Below are positions 24,026 through 31,442 of a stretch of 64,000 bases of DNA, in pieces. The notes below the pieces were generated by a model that had not been told where the DNA came from, did not search any database, and was given only the letters and a program-made list of their open reading frames with translations. A program made the position numbers and the translations under genes. Origin of the DNA: Nonomuraea sp. SYSU D8015 (lineage in GTDB: Bacteria; Actinomycetota; Actinomycetes; Streptosporangiales; Streptosporangiaceae); NCBI RefSeq assembly GCF_008065375.1, contig NZ_VJYI01000001.1, forward strand, positions 434,001 to 498,000, given 5' to 3'. Each line of letters opens with the position of its first letter. Within the stretch, counting starts at the first letter, position 1.

Positions 24026-24982
24026 GTGGATATTTCGGCACGAAACCTGCGGGACCGGCTCCGTGGCGGGCTGATCGCCGCCGCGGCGACCCCCATGACG
24101 GCCTCCGGCGAGGTGGACCTCGACGTGGTCTCGCGCTACTTCGCCGGCCTGGTCGCCGACGGCGCCACCGGCCTGGCCGTCCTCGCGCACACCGGCCGCG
24201 GGCCGTTCCTCCCGCCCGCCACCCGGGTCGCCGTCATCGAGCGCGCCGTCGCGCTGGGCGTGCCCGTGCTGGTGGGCGTGGGCGGCGGCGCTCCGGCGCC
24301 CGGGAAGGAGGGCGGCGGCTCTCCCGCGCCCGGGAAGGAGGGCGGTGCGGAGCCCGGCGGAGCGGACCTGGCGCGCGTGGCGGCGGAGCAGTCACGGGTC
24401 GCGGCCGGGCTGGGGGCGGACGGCGTGCTGGTGTTCCCGTCCGCGGGCGATCGCGTGGCCCTGCACGAGGAGGTGTGGCGGGCCGCCCGCCTGCCGATGA
24501 TCGCCTTCGACCTCTACACGCTCCCGTGCCCGGAGCGGACGCTGCGCGAGCTCCTGGCGCATCCCGGAGTGGCGGGGCTCAAGACGGCCCTGCTGTCGGA
24601 CGCGATGGGCTGCCAGCGCGCCATCGCGCTCACCAGGGAGGCCGACCGGCTCGCCATCACCGGTGAGGACCGCATGTTCGGCCCGTCGCTGCTGTGGGGC
24701 GCCGAGGCGGCCCTGGTCGGGATCGCGGCGGCGAGCGTGGCGGTGACGGCGGACGTGCTGGAGGCGTTCAAGGAAACCGATCTGCGGGCGTTCGAGGAGG
24801 CGTCGGGTCGGCTGGACCGGCTGGCGCGGGTCACCTTCACGGAACCCATGGAGGGATACGTCCAGCGCATGCTCTGGCTGGCCGCCGCCGAGGGCCTCAT
24901 TCCCGGGACGCACGCGTACGACCCCTACGGCCCGCCCCTGCCCGAGGGGGAGCGGGCCGCACTGGTCTCCATCCCGCGCTGA
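24026..24982 (+). CDS. Dihydrodipicolinate synthase-family aldolase/lyase (copy 2) with repeat insertion
   Basis: The product has 318 residues and is a class I aldolase barrel with RGGLIAAAATPMTASGEVDL at the N-terminus. The Tyr is in FDLYTLP and the Schiff-base Lys in GVAGLKTALLSDAM. The place of the GTGE/TTGE-type motif reads LAHTGRGPF. After VPVLVGVGGG an insertion of two near-identical APGKEGG units (residues about 89-112) interrupts the barrel loop and comes from a 30-bp DNA repeat. It is 10 bp behind the sugar permease gene and so belongs to the importer operon. The role is probably retro-aldol cleavage of an intermediate. It is only distantly similar to copy 1 at 17007. Confidence 0.85.
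   Translation: MDISARNLRDRLRGGLIAAAATPMTASGEVDLDVVSRYFAGLVADGATGLAVLAHTGRGPFLPPATRVAVIERAVALGVPVLVGVGGGAPAPGKEGGGSPAPGKEGGAEPGGADLARVAAEQSRVAAGLGADGVLVFPSAGDRVALHEEVWRAARLPMIAFDLYTLPCPERTLRELLAHPGVAGLKTALLSDAMGCQRAIALTREADRLAITGEDRMFGPSLLWGAEAALVGIAAASVAVTADVLEAFKETDLRAFEEASGRLDRLARVTFTEPMEGYVQRMLWLAAAEGLIPGTHAYDPYGPPLPEGERAALVSIPR
24296..24355 (+). repeat. 30-bp direct repeat within the DHDPS-family gene
   Basis: GCGCCCGGGAAGGAGGGCGG occurs at 24296 and again at 24326, with a 10-bp linker. The two 30-bp units add about 20 Gly/Pro/Lys/Glu residues to the protein without breaking the frame. Confidence 0.8.
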
Positions 24983-25032
24983 GGGCCGGCGGGCGGAAGG
25001 GCCGCACCCCGGTATGCGTGCTCAGGGGATGA

Positions 25033-26991
25033 CTAGCGGCCGGTGATGGCGACGCGGACCAGGTTGCGGCCGCGGACGGCGTACAGGGCGCGGCGCGAGG
25101 GGTCGAGGGCGAGCTTGGGCTCGCCGCCGAACCACTGCCCGGCCAGCCCCTCCACGATGGGCGTGGCGGTGAACCGGATCAGGTCGATCTTGACGATCTT
25201 GTCCCCGTCCGAGCAGTACGCGACCCGCCCGGTGACGAACAGCTCCCCGCCCTTCGCCCCCACCTTGAGGGTTCTGGTGACCTTCCTGCGCAGCAGGTCG
25301 AACTCGAACACCTCGCCCGTGCTCGCCATGCCGTACAGGGCGGTCCGGCCGAGGGAGAGCGAGGAGATGTGGCGGGCACCCGGCACCGGCTCCACCTGCC
25401 ACAACAGCTTCCGCCGCACCAGGTCGAAGGCCGCCAGACGGGCGGTCGTGGTGAGCGGCGGCAGGCCGAGGCCCTCCTGGATCAGGGTGCCGAGGTAGGC
25501 CACGCCGTGCCGGGCGGCGACCGAGTAGACCGTCTGGCGCTCCACGACCGGCCGGTACGTCTCGTACGCACCCGTGCGCGGCGAATACAGCGACAGGGCG
25601 CCGTTCATGTGACCGGGCTCCGGCTGGGTGGGCATGACCACCAGGCCCGTGCGGGCGTCGAAGGCCAGGTCGCGCGGCCGGTCCTGCTGGTTGCCCGTGC
25701 GGGCGATCAGCGTGGCCTCGCGCTCGCCGGCGCGGTGCGCGTACAGGGCGGCCTGGGTGTAGACGCCCAGGTACGTCGAGCCGTCGACGGTGAGCATCGT
25801 CTTCGGCTCGCCCGCGATGGCGAGCCTGGTGACCTGGCCGGTGGCGAGGTCGTGCAGGTCGGCGCCGCCCTTGCCGCCGACGTAGACGCGCCTGCCGTCG
25901 GAGTGCACGGACATCGGCTCCTCGGGCGCGGCCCGGAAGCCGCGCTGCACGAGGTTGCGGTAGTCGAGCGAGCCGGTCGCCGGGTCGTAGACGAAGACCG
26001 CGCTGTCCTGGACGCCGTAGACGCGGCCCTCGTGGGCCAGCAGGCGGTGGGTGGCCGCCTCGAAGTACGGGACGCCGAGCACCTCGAGCTTCCCGGTCGT
26101 CAGGCCGTAGCGGTAGAGCGTGCCGGAGGGGCGGCCGGCGAAGTAGACGTGGTCGTCGTGGATGAGCACGGAGACGATGTACTTCTCGCCGGGGGCGGTG
26201 GCCTTGACGACCTCGTAGTTCTCCGGCGCGGCCTTGTCCAGCACGAGCAACTCCGCGAGCGAGTTCATGCCGCCGGCCAGGTGGGTGCCGGACATGGCCA
26301 GGCTGGCCACCCAGTCGCGGTCGGCCAGGGCTTGAGGGAGGAGCTCCCGCTTCTCGCCGGTGACGCGGTCGATCGCGATGAGGTGCGCGTTGGCGCCGAC
26401 TCCGGCGTAGACGTACCGGTCGTCGGCCTGGATGCTGCGGACGTAGGCCTCGCCGGGGGCGGGCTGGCCGAGATCGCGGCTGGTGCCGGTGGAGGGGTCG
26501 TACTCCCAGACGCGGCCCGGCTGCGACGTGCCCAGGTAGACCTTGCCGTCGGGGGAGGAGGCCATGGTCCAGATGTACTGGTCGGGGTACTCGGCGACCT
26601 TGGTGGCCTGGTTCGTGGTGGTGTCGATCTTGTAGAGGTCGGATCGGGCGTGCGTCCCGACGTAGACGTCGGTGCCGGACCGGCACATGGCCCAGATGCC
26701 GATCCCCGTCGGGATGTCGATATGGGCCGTGACCGAATCTTGCGTGAGGTCGTAGGCGCCGACCACGTTGGGCGACAGGCCGCGGGACCCGGCGTAGAGC
26801 ACGCCGCCGATGAACTCGCCGTTGCCGAGCGGGCTGGCGACACTCGCCGGGCCGAGGTCGGTGATGGTGCCCTCGGGCTTCGGGGGTACGGTTTCGCGGG
26901 CGGCGGCGCGGGCCTGGGCGGGCGGGGCCGTGAGGGTGGCGGCCGCCGTGGTCGCGGCGGCCGCGTGGAGGAAACGACGGCGGGGGATCAT
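25033..26991 (-). CDS. Tat-exported beta-propeller protein (copy 1)
   Basis: The product has 652 residues. The N-terminus MIPRRRFLHAAAATTAAATL is a twin-arginine-type signal. The rest is a run of about twelve WD40/PQQ-like blades, for example VYVGTHARSDLYKIDTTT, VYLGTSQPGRVWEYDPST and VYFAGRPSGTLYRYGLTTG, enough for two propellers. No known catalytic motif is visible. It is homologous to the exported protein at 28760. Secreted propellers in sugar-uptake clusters can be polysaccharide lyases or binding proteins, but this is inference. Its promoter region carries operator site D, and the amidohydrolase pair upstream lies in the same direction. Confidence 0.8.
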   Translation of the reverse strand: MIPRRRFLHAAAATTAAATLTAPPAQARAAARETVPPKPEGTITDLGPASVASPLGNGEFIGGVLYAGSRGLSPNVVGAYDLTQDSVTAHIDIPTGIGIWAMCRSGTDVYVGTHARSDLYKIDTTTNQATKVAEYPDQYIWTMASSPDGKVYLGTSQPGRVWEYDPSTGTSRDLGQPAPGEAYVRSIQADDRYVYAGVGANAHLIAIDRVTGEKRELLPQALADRDWVASLAMSGTHLAGGMNSLAELLVLDKAAPENYEVVKATAPGEKYIVSVLIHDDHVYFAGRPSGTLYRYGLTTGKLEVLGVPYFEAATHRLLAHEGRVYGVQDSAVFVYDPATGSLDYRNLVQRGFRAAPEEPMSVHSDGRRVYVGGKGGADLHDLATGQVTRLAIAGEPKTMLTVDGSTYLGVYTQAALYAHRAGEREATLIARTGNQQDRPRDLAFDARTGLVVMPTQPEPGHMNGALSLYSPRTGAYETYRPVVERQTVYSVAARHGVAYLGTLIQEGLGLPPLTTTARLAAFDLVRRKLLWQVEPVPGARHISSLSLGRTALYGMASTGEVFEFDLLRRKVTRTLKVGAKGGELFVTGRVAYCSDGDKIVKIDLIRFTATPIVEGLAGQWFGGEPKLALDPSRRALYAVRGRNLVRVAITGR

Positions 26992-27027
26992 GCGCGGGCT
27001 CCCTGGGTGAAGTTTGGCCGCACGCTA

Positions 27028-27045
27028 TAACGGACGGGGCCGTAA
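27028..27045. promoter_or_regulatory. Island operator, site D (propeller copy 1)
   Basis: TAACGGAC-GG-GGCCGTAA on the plus strand, equal to TTACGGCC-CC-GTCCGTTA read towards the minus-strand propeller gene. It lies 37 bp before that gene's ATG, in the 76-bp gap after the amidohydrolase. On the minus strand TGGACA (about 27046-27051) and TATAGC (about 27024-27029) flank it. This is the weakest match of the upstream sites (13 of 16 arm positions). Confidence 0.55.
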
Positions 27046-27067
27046 TGTCCAGCTTCGGGTCTGGGAG

Positions 27068-27784
27068 CTAGATCGTGAAGAGCGCCGCGGCGTTGCGCCA
27101 GGCGACGCGCTCGGCGGTCTCCGCGGAGAGTCCGGCCGCCGCCACCGCGCCGAACGCCGACGACGGGTCGATCAGGGTCGCGTCGGTGCCGAAGAGCAGC
27201 CGGGCCGGGTCCACGGCGGCCACCACCTCCGCGATGCGGCCGGCGGGGGCGTGGGACCAACAGGGCTCCAGGTAGAGGCGGTCGCACGCGTTGGCGGCCT
27301 CGATGGCGTGCCGGTACCCGTCCGCCCCCATGTGCCCGGCGATCACCCGGAGGCCGGGGATGTCCTGGCACACGCGCGCCAGGTCGAGCACGGAGGCGCC
27401 CCAGGTGTGCACCAGAGCGGGGCAGCCGGCCTCGGCGACCAGGGTGAGCGCGTCCCGGAGCTGCGGGGAGGCGACAGGCGAGCCCGTGTAGTCGGTGTGG
27501 ATCTTGACGCCGACGAACCGGCCGCCCGGCAGGTACGCGCGGAGGTCCTCCTCCGCCTCGCGCAGCCGCCGCGGGTTGACCGTGACGTAACCGAGAAGGC
27601 GGTCCTGGGTCTCCAGGTACGCGGCCAGGGCGCGGTTGCCGGCCGGCGCGTCGTAGATGACGGCCTCGGTGGCGGAGACGATCGCCCGGTCGATGCCGTA
27701 GCGGTCCATGGTGGCGAGATTGGCCTCGGCCACGTCCATGGTGAAGAACCACGGGCCCCAGTGGGCGTGCACGTCGATGATCAC
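27068..27784 (-). CDS. Amidohydrolase (amidohydrolase_2 type), full metal site, copy 1
   Basis: The product has 238 residues and is a short TIM-barrel metal hydrolase/decarboxylase of the COG2159 type. Metal-site motifs are complete: DVHAH at residues 4-8, FVGVKIHTD, ALVHTWG, VIAGHMG and LLFGTDA near the C-terminus. Family members hydrolyse lactones or amides or decarboxylate small acids. Its start overlaps the end of the next minus-strand gene upstream (27781) by 4 bp, so it is co-translated with a relative that lacks the ligands. No signal peptide is present; the protein is cytoplasmic. Confidence 0.88.
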   Translation of the reverse strand: MIIDVHAHWGPWFFTMDVAEANLATMDRYGIDRAIVSATEAVIYDAPAGNRALAAYLETQDRLLGYVTVNPRRLREAEEDLRAYLPGGRFVGVKIHTDYTGSPVASPQLRDALTLVAEAGCPALVHTWGASVLDLARVCQDIPGLRVIAGHMGADGYRHAIEAANACDRLYLEPCWSHAPAGRIAEVVAAVDPARLLFGTDATLIDPSSAFGAVAAAGLSAETAERVAWRNAAALFTI

Positions 27785-28650
27785 GGCTGTTCCTTCCGCG
27801 CGGTCTCGCCGGACAGCAGCCTCGCCGCGTTCCCGCCCGCCACGGCCGCGATCTCCACCGGTGCCAGACCGCTGGTGGCCAGGCGCAGGAGGGGGACCAG
27901 GGGCTCGTAGTGGGGGGTTCGGGAGCCGTACAGCAGGCGGTCGGCGCCGATCTCGGCGGCGGCGAGCTCCAGCGCGTCGGGGGAGTTGAGCAGGCGGGTG
28001 GAGGTGTGGAAGCCGGGCTCGTCCGCGGCGGCGACCAGGAAGTCGCCCAGGTGGTAGAAGTGCGTGTCGAGGAACACCACGCTCGCCCCGAGACCGGCGA
28101 AGGGCCGCCAGAACCTGCGTACGTCGCCGCCCGTGAGCACCACCAGGCCGAGCCGCGCCGCCTGCCTGGCGACGTGGCGGACGGACGGGAAGCCCGCCTC
28201 GACCCCCTGCTCGTCGGGGAACAGCCGGACGGCCCGCACCCCCGCCGACGCCAGCCGGTCGAGCTCCCGCGCTGCGCCGATCGGGTCACGAAGATCAACC
28301 GCCCCGACGGGCACGATCGCCGTCCCGACGGGAACGACCGCTGCCCCCGACTCGCCGTTCCCCGGAACGGCCGTCCCGGACCCCGCGGCCTCCAGGAGCC
28401 CTGAAGCCGGGAGTCCCGTGGGTGCGGGCGCGGTGAGGGCGAGCAGTTCGTCGTTGCCCGAGCGCACGTCGAACAGCGCCGCCCGCAGGCTCGCCACCGC
28501 CGCCGCCCGGATCCGGTGCGCGCCCAGCACTCTCAGCACCGAGGCGGGCGTGCCGGGCGGCCCGTCCCGGTCCGGGTACGCCCCGAACAACACGTCGACG
28601 TCGAGCGCGACCTCCAGCCCGCCGATCCTCCGCCATGCGTCGAACGGCAT
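27781..28650 (-). CDS. Metal-ligand-deficient amidohydrolase relative (copy 1 partner)
   Basis: The product has 289 residues. The fold looks like the neighbouring amidohydrolase (GVRAVRLFPDEQGVEAG, ARLGLVVLTGGD, DRLLYGSRTP, GNAARLL), but the N-terminal HxH is replaced by VALDVDVLFGAYP and the late Asp by SRTP. A Gly/Val/Pro-rich insertion (residues about 85-117) contains repeated VPVGTA. I chose ATG 28650 because AAGGA precedes it; ATGs at 28674 and 28686 and the open frame to 28728 would run into operator site E. It is coupled (4 bp overlap) to the intact amidohydrolase, suggesting a structural or regulatory partner. Confidence 0.72.
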   Translation of the reverse strand: MPFDAWRRIGGLEVALDVDVLFGAYPDRDGPPGTPASVLRVLGAHRIRAAAVASLRAALFDVRSGNDELLALTAPAPTGLPASGLLEAAGSGTAVPGNGESGAAVVPVGTAIVPVGAVDLRDPIGAARELDRLASAGVRAVRLFPDEQGVEAGFPSVRHVARQAARLGLVVLTGGDVRRFWRPFAGLGASVVFLDTHFYHLGDFLVAAADEPGFHTSTRLLNSPDALELAAAEIGADRLLYGSRTPHYEPLVPLLRLATSGLAPVEIAAVAGGNAARLLSGETARKEQP

Positions 28651-28690
28651 AGCGGTCTCGTCCTTAATCGCCATGCGGGCCATCATGCCA

Positions 28691-28719
28691 TTGACGAACC
28701 ACGCGCATAAGGTTACGGT
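28691..28719 (+). promoter_or_regulatory. Predicted promoter of the propeller-2 operon
   Basis: TTGACG at 28691-28696 and TACGGT at 28714-28719 are separated by 17 bp. The -10 hexamer is inside operator site E, the same geometry as at 15885-15914. Confidence 0.6.
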
Positions 28720-28730
28720 CTGGGCCAAAA
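28713..28730. promoter_or_regulatory. Island operator, site E (centre of the mirror-image gene block)
   Basis: TTACGGTC-TG-GGCCAAAA. It lies in the gap between the minus-strand amidohydrolase pair and the plus-strand propeller operon, 30 bp before the ATG at 28760, and could control both directions. Confidence 0.7.
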
Positions 28731-28759
28731 TCGATCAGCAATGAACGCGAGGAACGCCC

Positions 28760-30733
28760 ATGCTCCGATCACCCCTGATCGTCCTGGCGGCGCTCTTACC
28801 CGCGCTCCTCACGGGCCCGGCGGCCCAGGCGGCGGCCTGCGAGGAGCCCGCGGTGGAGCGGTTCGGCCCGGCGTCGGTCACCGGCGCCATCGTGGGGGCG
28901 GCCGTCCACGAAGGGCACGCCTACGTCGTCACCCGCGGGTTGAAGCCGCCCGTGCTCGCCGACGTCGACCTCGCGACCCGCAAGGTCGTCAGGACCGTCA
29001 CCCTGCCGGACGGCCCGGCCGCCGGCGAGCCGGAGGGCGCGTGGGCCACGGCCGTGTCCGGCGGCAAGATCTACGTCGGCACCTACCCGGTGCCGGACCT
29101 CTACCGCTTCGACCCGGCCACCGGCGCCGTGGAGCATCTGCGGTCGTTCGGCAGGAACGGGGGATTCGTCTGGAGCCTGGCCGCCGCGCCCGACGGGACG
29201 CTCTACGCCGGCACCTACCCCGACGGCCGGGTCCGCGAGTACGTGCCGGCCACGGGCGCGGTGCGCGACTTCGGCGTCCTCGCCCAGGGAGAGCGCTACG
29301 TGCGGGCGGTCGCCGCCGACGCCGCCCACGTGTACGCCGGCCTGCTCGACAAGGCCAAGCTGGTCCGGATCGACCGCGCGGACGGCACGGTCAGGGAGCT
29401 GGCGAGCGGCCCGGCCGGCATCGGCGCCGTCGCCGTGCACGGCGACCGCGTGCTGGCCGCGAGCGGCAATGTGCTGATCGACGTGCGCACGGACGGCACG
29501 GACCAGCGCCGCGTCACCCTGGACGGCGGCACGATCGACATGCTCACCACGGCCGGCGACGGCACGGTCTACGCCACCTCCCGCCCGGACGGCGCCGTCC
29601 ACCGCTACCGCGCCGCCGACGCCGCCTTCACGAAGATCGCCGAGCCGCCGTCGCGGGGCGACGAGACCAGGCGGCTGCACCTGCTCGACGAGAACACCCT
29701 GCTCGGCTTCGCGGGCAGCGGCGGCATGTGGTGGCTCGACCTGCGCACGGGGCGCTCCGAGTTCGCCGACCTCATCGAGGCCGGCCTGCCCAGCGGCCCT
29801 GAGCGCCCGCAGAGCATGCTCCTCGTGCCCGGCCGGGCCGTCTACGTCGGCGGCCACTTCTCGATGGAGGTGCGCGACCTGCGTACCGGCCAGAAGCGCA
29901 GGTTCCGGATGCCGGGCGAGCCGAAGGACCTCGTGCGGCGCGGCAACAAGATCTACGCGGCCATCTACCCCAGCGGTCAGATCGTCTCCGTCGACCTGCG
30001 CACCGACGAGGTGCGCGCAGTGGGCTATCTCGGGCACGGCCAGCAGCGGCCGTGGGACATCGAGTACGACCCCGTCACCGACAAGCTCGTGGTCGCCACC
30101 GCCCCGCTCGGCGCCCGGCTGAACGGGGCGCTGTCCGTGGTCGACCCGGACACCGGCCGGATCGACGTCTACGAGGGCGTCATCCCGGACCAGAGCCTGA
30201 TGAGCCTCTCGGTCGACCCCCGCGGCCGCGTGGTCTACCTGGGCGGCGACGTGCTCGGCGGGGGCGGGACCCCGCCGGTCAGGACCACGGCGTCGGTCGC
30301 CGCCTTCGACCTCGTCGCCCGCAAGGTGCTCTGGCAGGTGGACCCGGTCCCGGGGCACCGCACGTTCCAGGACGTCAAGGCGCACGGCGGGCTGCTGTAC
30401 GGGGTCTACAAGCGCAATTCGGGCACCTGGATCGCCATGGACCTGGCGACCAGGCAGGTGGTGCGGCAGGGCACGCTGTCCGGGTACGGCGAGCTGACCA
30501 CGCACCGGGGCCGGGTCTTCACGTCCACGTTCTTCGGCGGCGGCAACGCGTACGAACTGGGCGCCGAGGCGAAACTCCTGGCCACCGGTCTCGGCGACGA
30601 GTGGTACACCAACCCGCAGCTCCACTTCGAGCCCGGCTCGTGGCGGGCGTGGGCGCTCGCGGGCCGCGACCTGGCCAGGATCAGGCTCGACCCGCGCTGC
30701 CCGCCCTTGACCGTCACTCCATCCGCCGGTTAG
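28760..30733 (+). CDS. Secreted beta-propeller protein (copy 2)
   Basis: The product has 657 residues. The N-terminal MLRSPLIVLAALLPALLTGP followed by AAQAAA is a Sec-type signal peptide, unlike the Tat-type signal of copy 1. The mature protein is a long row of propeller blades with the same order of motifs as copy 1, such as IYVGTYPVPDLYRFDPATG, LYAGTYPDGRVREYVPATG, VYVGGHFSMEVRDLRTGQ and DPDTGRIDVYEG. No recognised catalytic motif is visible. It heads the plus-strand arm (propeller, ligand-deficient amidohydrolase, amidohydrolase) under operator site E. Extracellular binding or cleavage of the substrate taken up by the ABC importer is a reasonable but unproven role. Confidence 0.8.
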   Translation: MLRSPLIVLAALLPALLTGPAAQAAACEEPAVERFGPASVTGAIVGAAVHEGHAYVVTRGLKPPVLADVDLATRKVVRTVTLPDGPAAGEPEGAWATAVSGGKIYVGTYPVPDLYRFDPATGAVEHLRSFGRNGGFVWSLAAAPDGTLYAGTYPDGRVREYVPATGAVRDFGVLAQGERYVRAVAADAAHVYAGLLDKAKLVRIDRADGTVRELASGPAGIGAVAVHGDRVLAASGNVLIDVRTDGTDQRRVTLDGGTIDMLTTAGDGTVYATSRPDGAVHRYRAADAAFTKIAEPPSRGDETRRLHLLDENTLLGFAGSGGMWWLDLRTGRSEFADLIEAGLPSGPERPQSMLLVPGRAVYVGGHFSMEVRDLRTGQKRRFRMPGEPKDLVRRGNKIYAAIYPSGQIVSVDLRTDEVRAVGYLGHGQQRPWDIEYDPVTDKLVVATAPLGARLNGALSVVDPDTGRIDVYEGVIPDQSLMSLSVDPRGRVVYLGGDVLGGGGTPPVRTTASVAAFDLVARKVLWQVDPVPGHRTFQDVKAHGGLLYGVYKRNSGTWIAMDLATRQVVRQGTLSGYGELTTHRGRVFTSTFFGGGNAYELGAEAKLLATGLGDEWYTNPQLHFEPGSWRAWALAGRDLARIRLDPRCPPLTVTPSAG

Positions 30734-30736
30734 GTT
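30707..30736 (+). promoter_or_regulatory. Predicted promoter of the second amidohydrolase pair
   Basis: TTGACC at 30707-30712 and TAGGTT at 30731-30736 are separated by 18 bp. Both lie at the very end of the propeller-2 gene. The expected start is at 30743-30744, that is, at or next to the GTG start codon, so the transcript may be leaderless. Confidence 0.55.
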
Positions 30737-30752
30737 TCGGTCTGTGCCGAAA
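30735..30752. promoter_or_regulatory. Island operator, site F
   Basis: TTTCGGTC-TG-TGCCGAAA. It overlaps the TAGGTT -10 element, the predicted start of transcription and the first codons of the 30744 gene. Confidence 0.7.
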
Positions 30753-31442
30753 TCTGTGGTCGACGCCCACCGGCTCGTCGGTCCCGTGCCCTTCGACGAC
30801 CTGCCGCCGGACCCGCGGGACGACATGGACCGGCTGGGCATCGACCGCGCCTGCGTCACCCACACGCTCAGCCTCTACTCCGACCCGGGAGCCGGAAACG
30901 AGGCCCTGCTCGCCCTCGCCGATCCCCGGCTCATCCCGGTGCCCGTCGTGGTGCCGGGCGTGCCGGGGGCCGGCGAGCCGGAGACGCCCGAAGAGGCGCG
31001 GTCGTGGGGGGTGCGCATGGTCCGGCTCTGTCCCGAACGCCACCGCTTCGACCTCACCGGCCCGGTCGCATCGCGCTGGCTGGCCGCGCTCGGCCTGCCG
31101 ATCGCCATCGACCTGGACGAGACCTCACCCGCGCAGCTGCTCCGGCTCGCCGAACGCCTGCCCGCGCAGCGCATCCTGCTGCTCAACCCCGGCTACCGCG
31201 CGTTGCGCGCGGTGGCCGAGCTGATGGCCGAGGCGCCGAACGTGTGGACCGAGATCGGCACCGTCAACACACAGGGCGGCGTCGAGTGGCTGGCCGCCCG
31301 GTTCGGGGCGCGGCGGCTGGTGTTCGGCACCGGCGCCCCCGTGGCCGACGACTGCGGGCCGCGCTTCCTGCTCGACCACCTCGACCTGCCCCCGGACGAC
31401 GTCGACCGCATCGCCGCCGGGTCCCTGGAGCGGCTGCTGTGA
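30744..31442 (+). CDS. Metal-ligand-deficient amidohydrolase relative (copy 2 partner)
   Basis: The product has 232 residues and looks like an amidohydrolase_2 barrel: MPKSVVDAHRLVG, DDMDRLGIDRACVTHTLSLY, WGVRMVRLCPERHRF, NVWTEIGT and LVFGTGAP. The HxH is reduced to DAHR, the Lys of VKxH is missing, and the final Asp of FGTDA is Gly. It therefore probably cannot hold the usual metal centre. Start GTG 30744 lies in operator site F with no room for a ribosome binding site, fitting leaderless translation; GTG 30756 is in frame as an alternative. It overlaps the intact amidohydrolase gene by 4 bp. Confidence 0.72.
   Translation: MPKSVVDAHRLVGPVPFDDLPPDPRDDMDRLGIDRACVTHTLSLYSDPGAGNEALLALADPRLIPVPVVVPGVPGAGEPETPEEARSWGVRMVRLCPERHRFDLTGPVASRWLAALGLPIAIDLDETSPAQLLRLAERLPAQRILLLNPGYRALRAVAELMAEAPNVWTEIGTVNTQGGVEWLAARFGARRLVFGTGAPVADDCGPRFLLDHLDLPPDDVDRIAAGSLERLL

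Noticed and set aside
24030..24046. TTTCG...CGAAA palindrome at the start of the second DHDPS-family gene
   Set aside because: Shorter than the island motif with different spacing, and fully inside the coding sequence.
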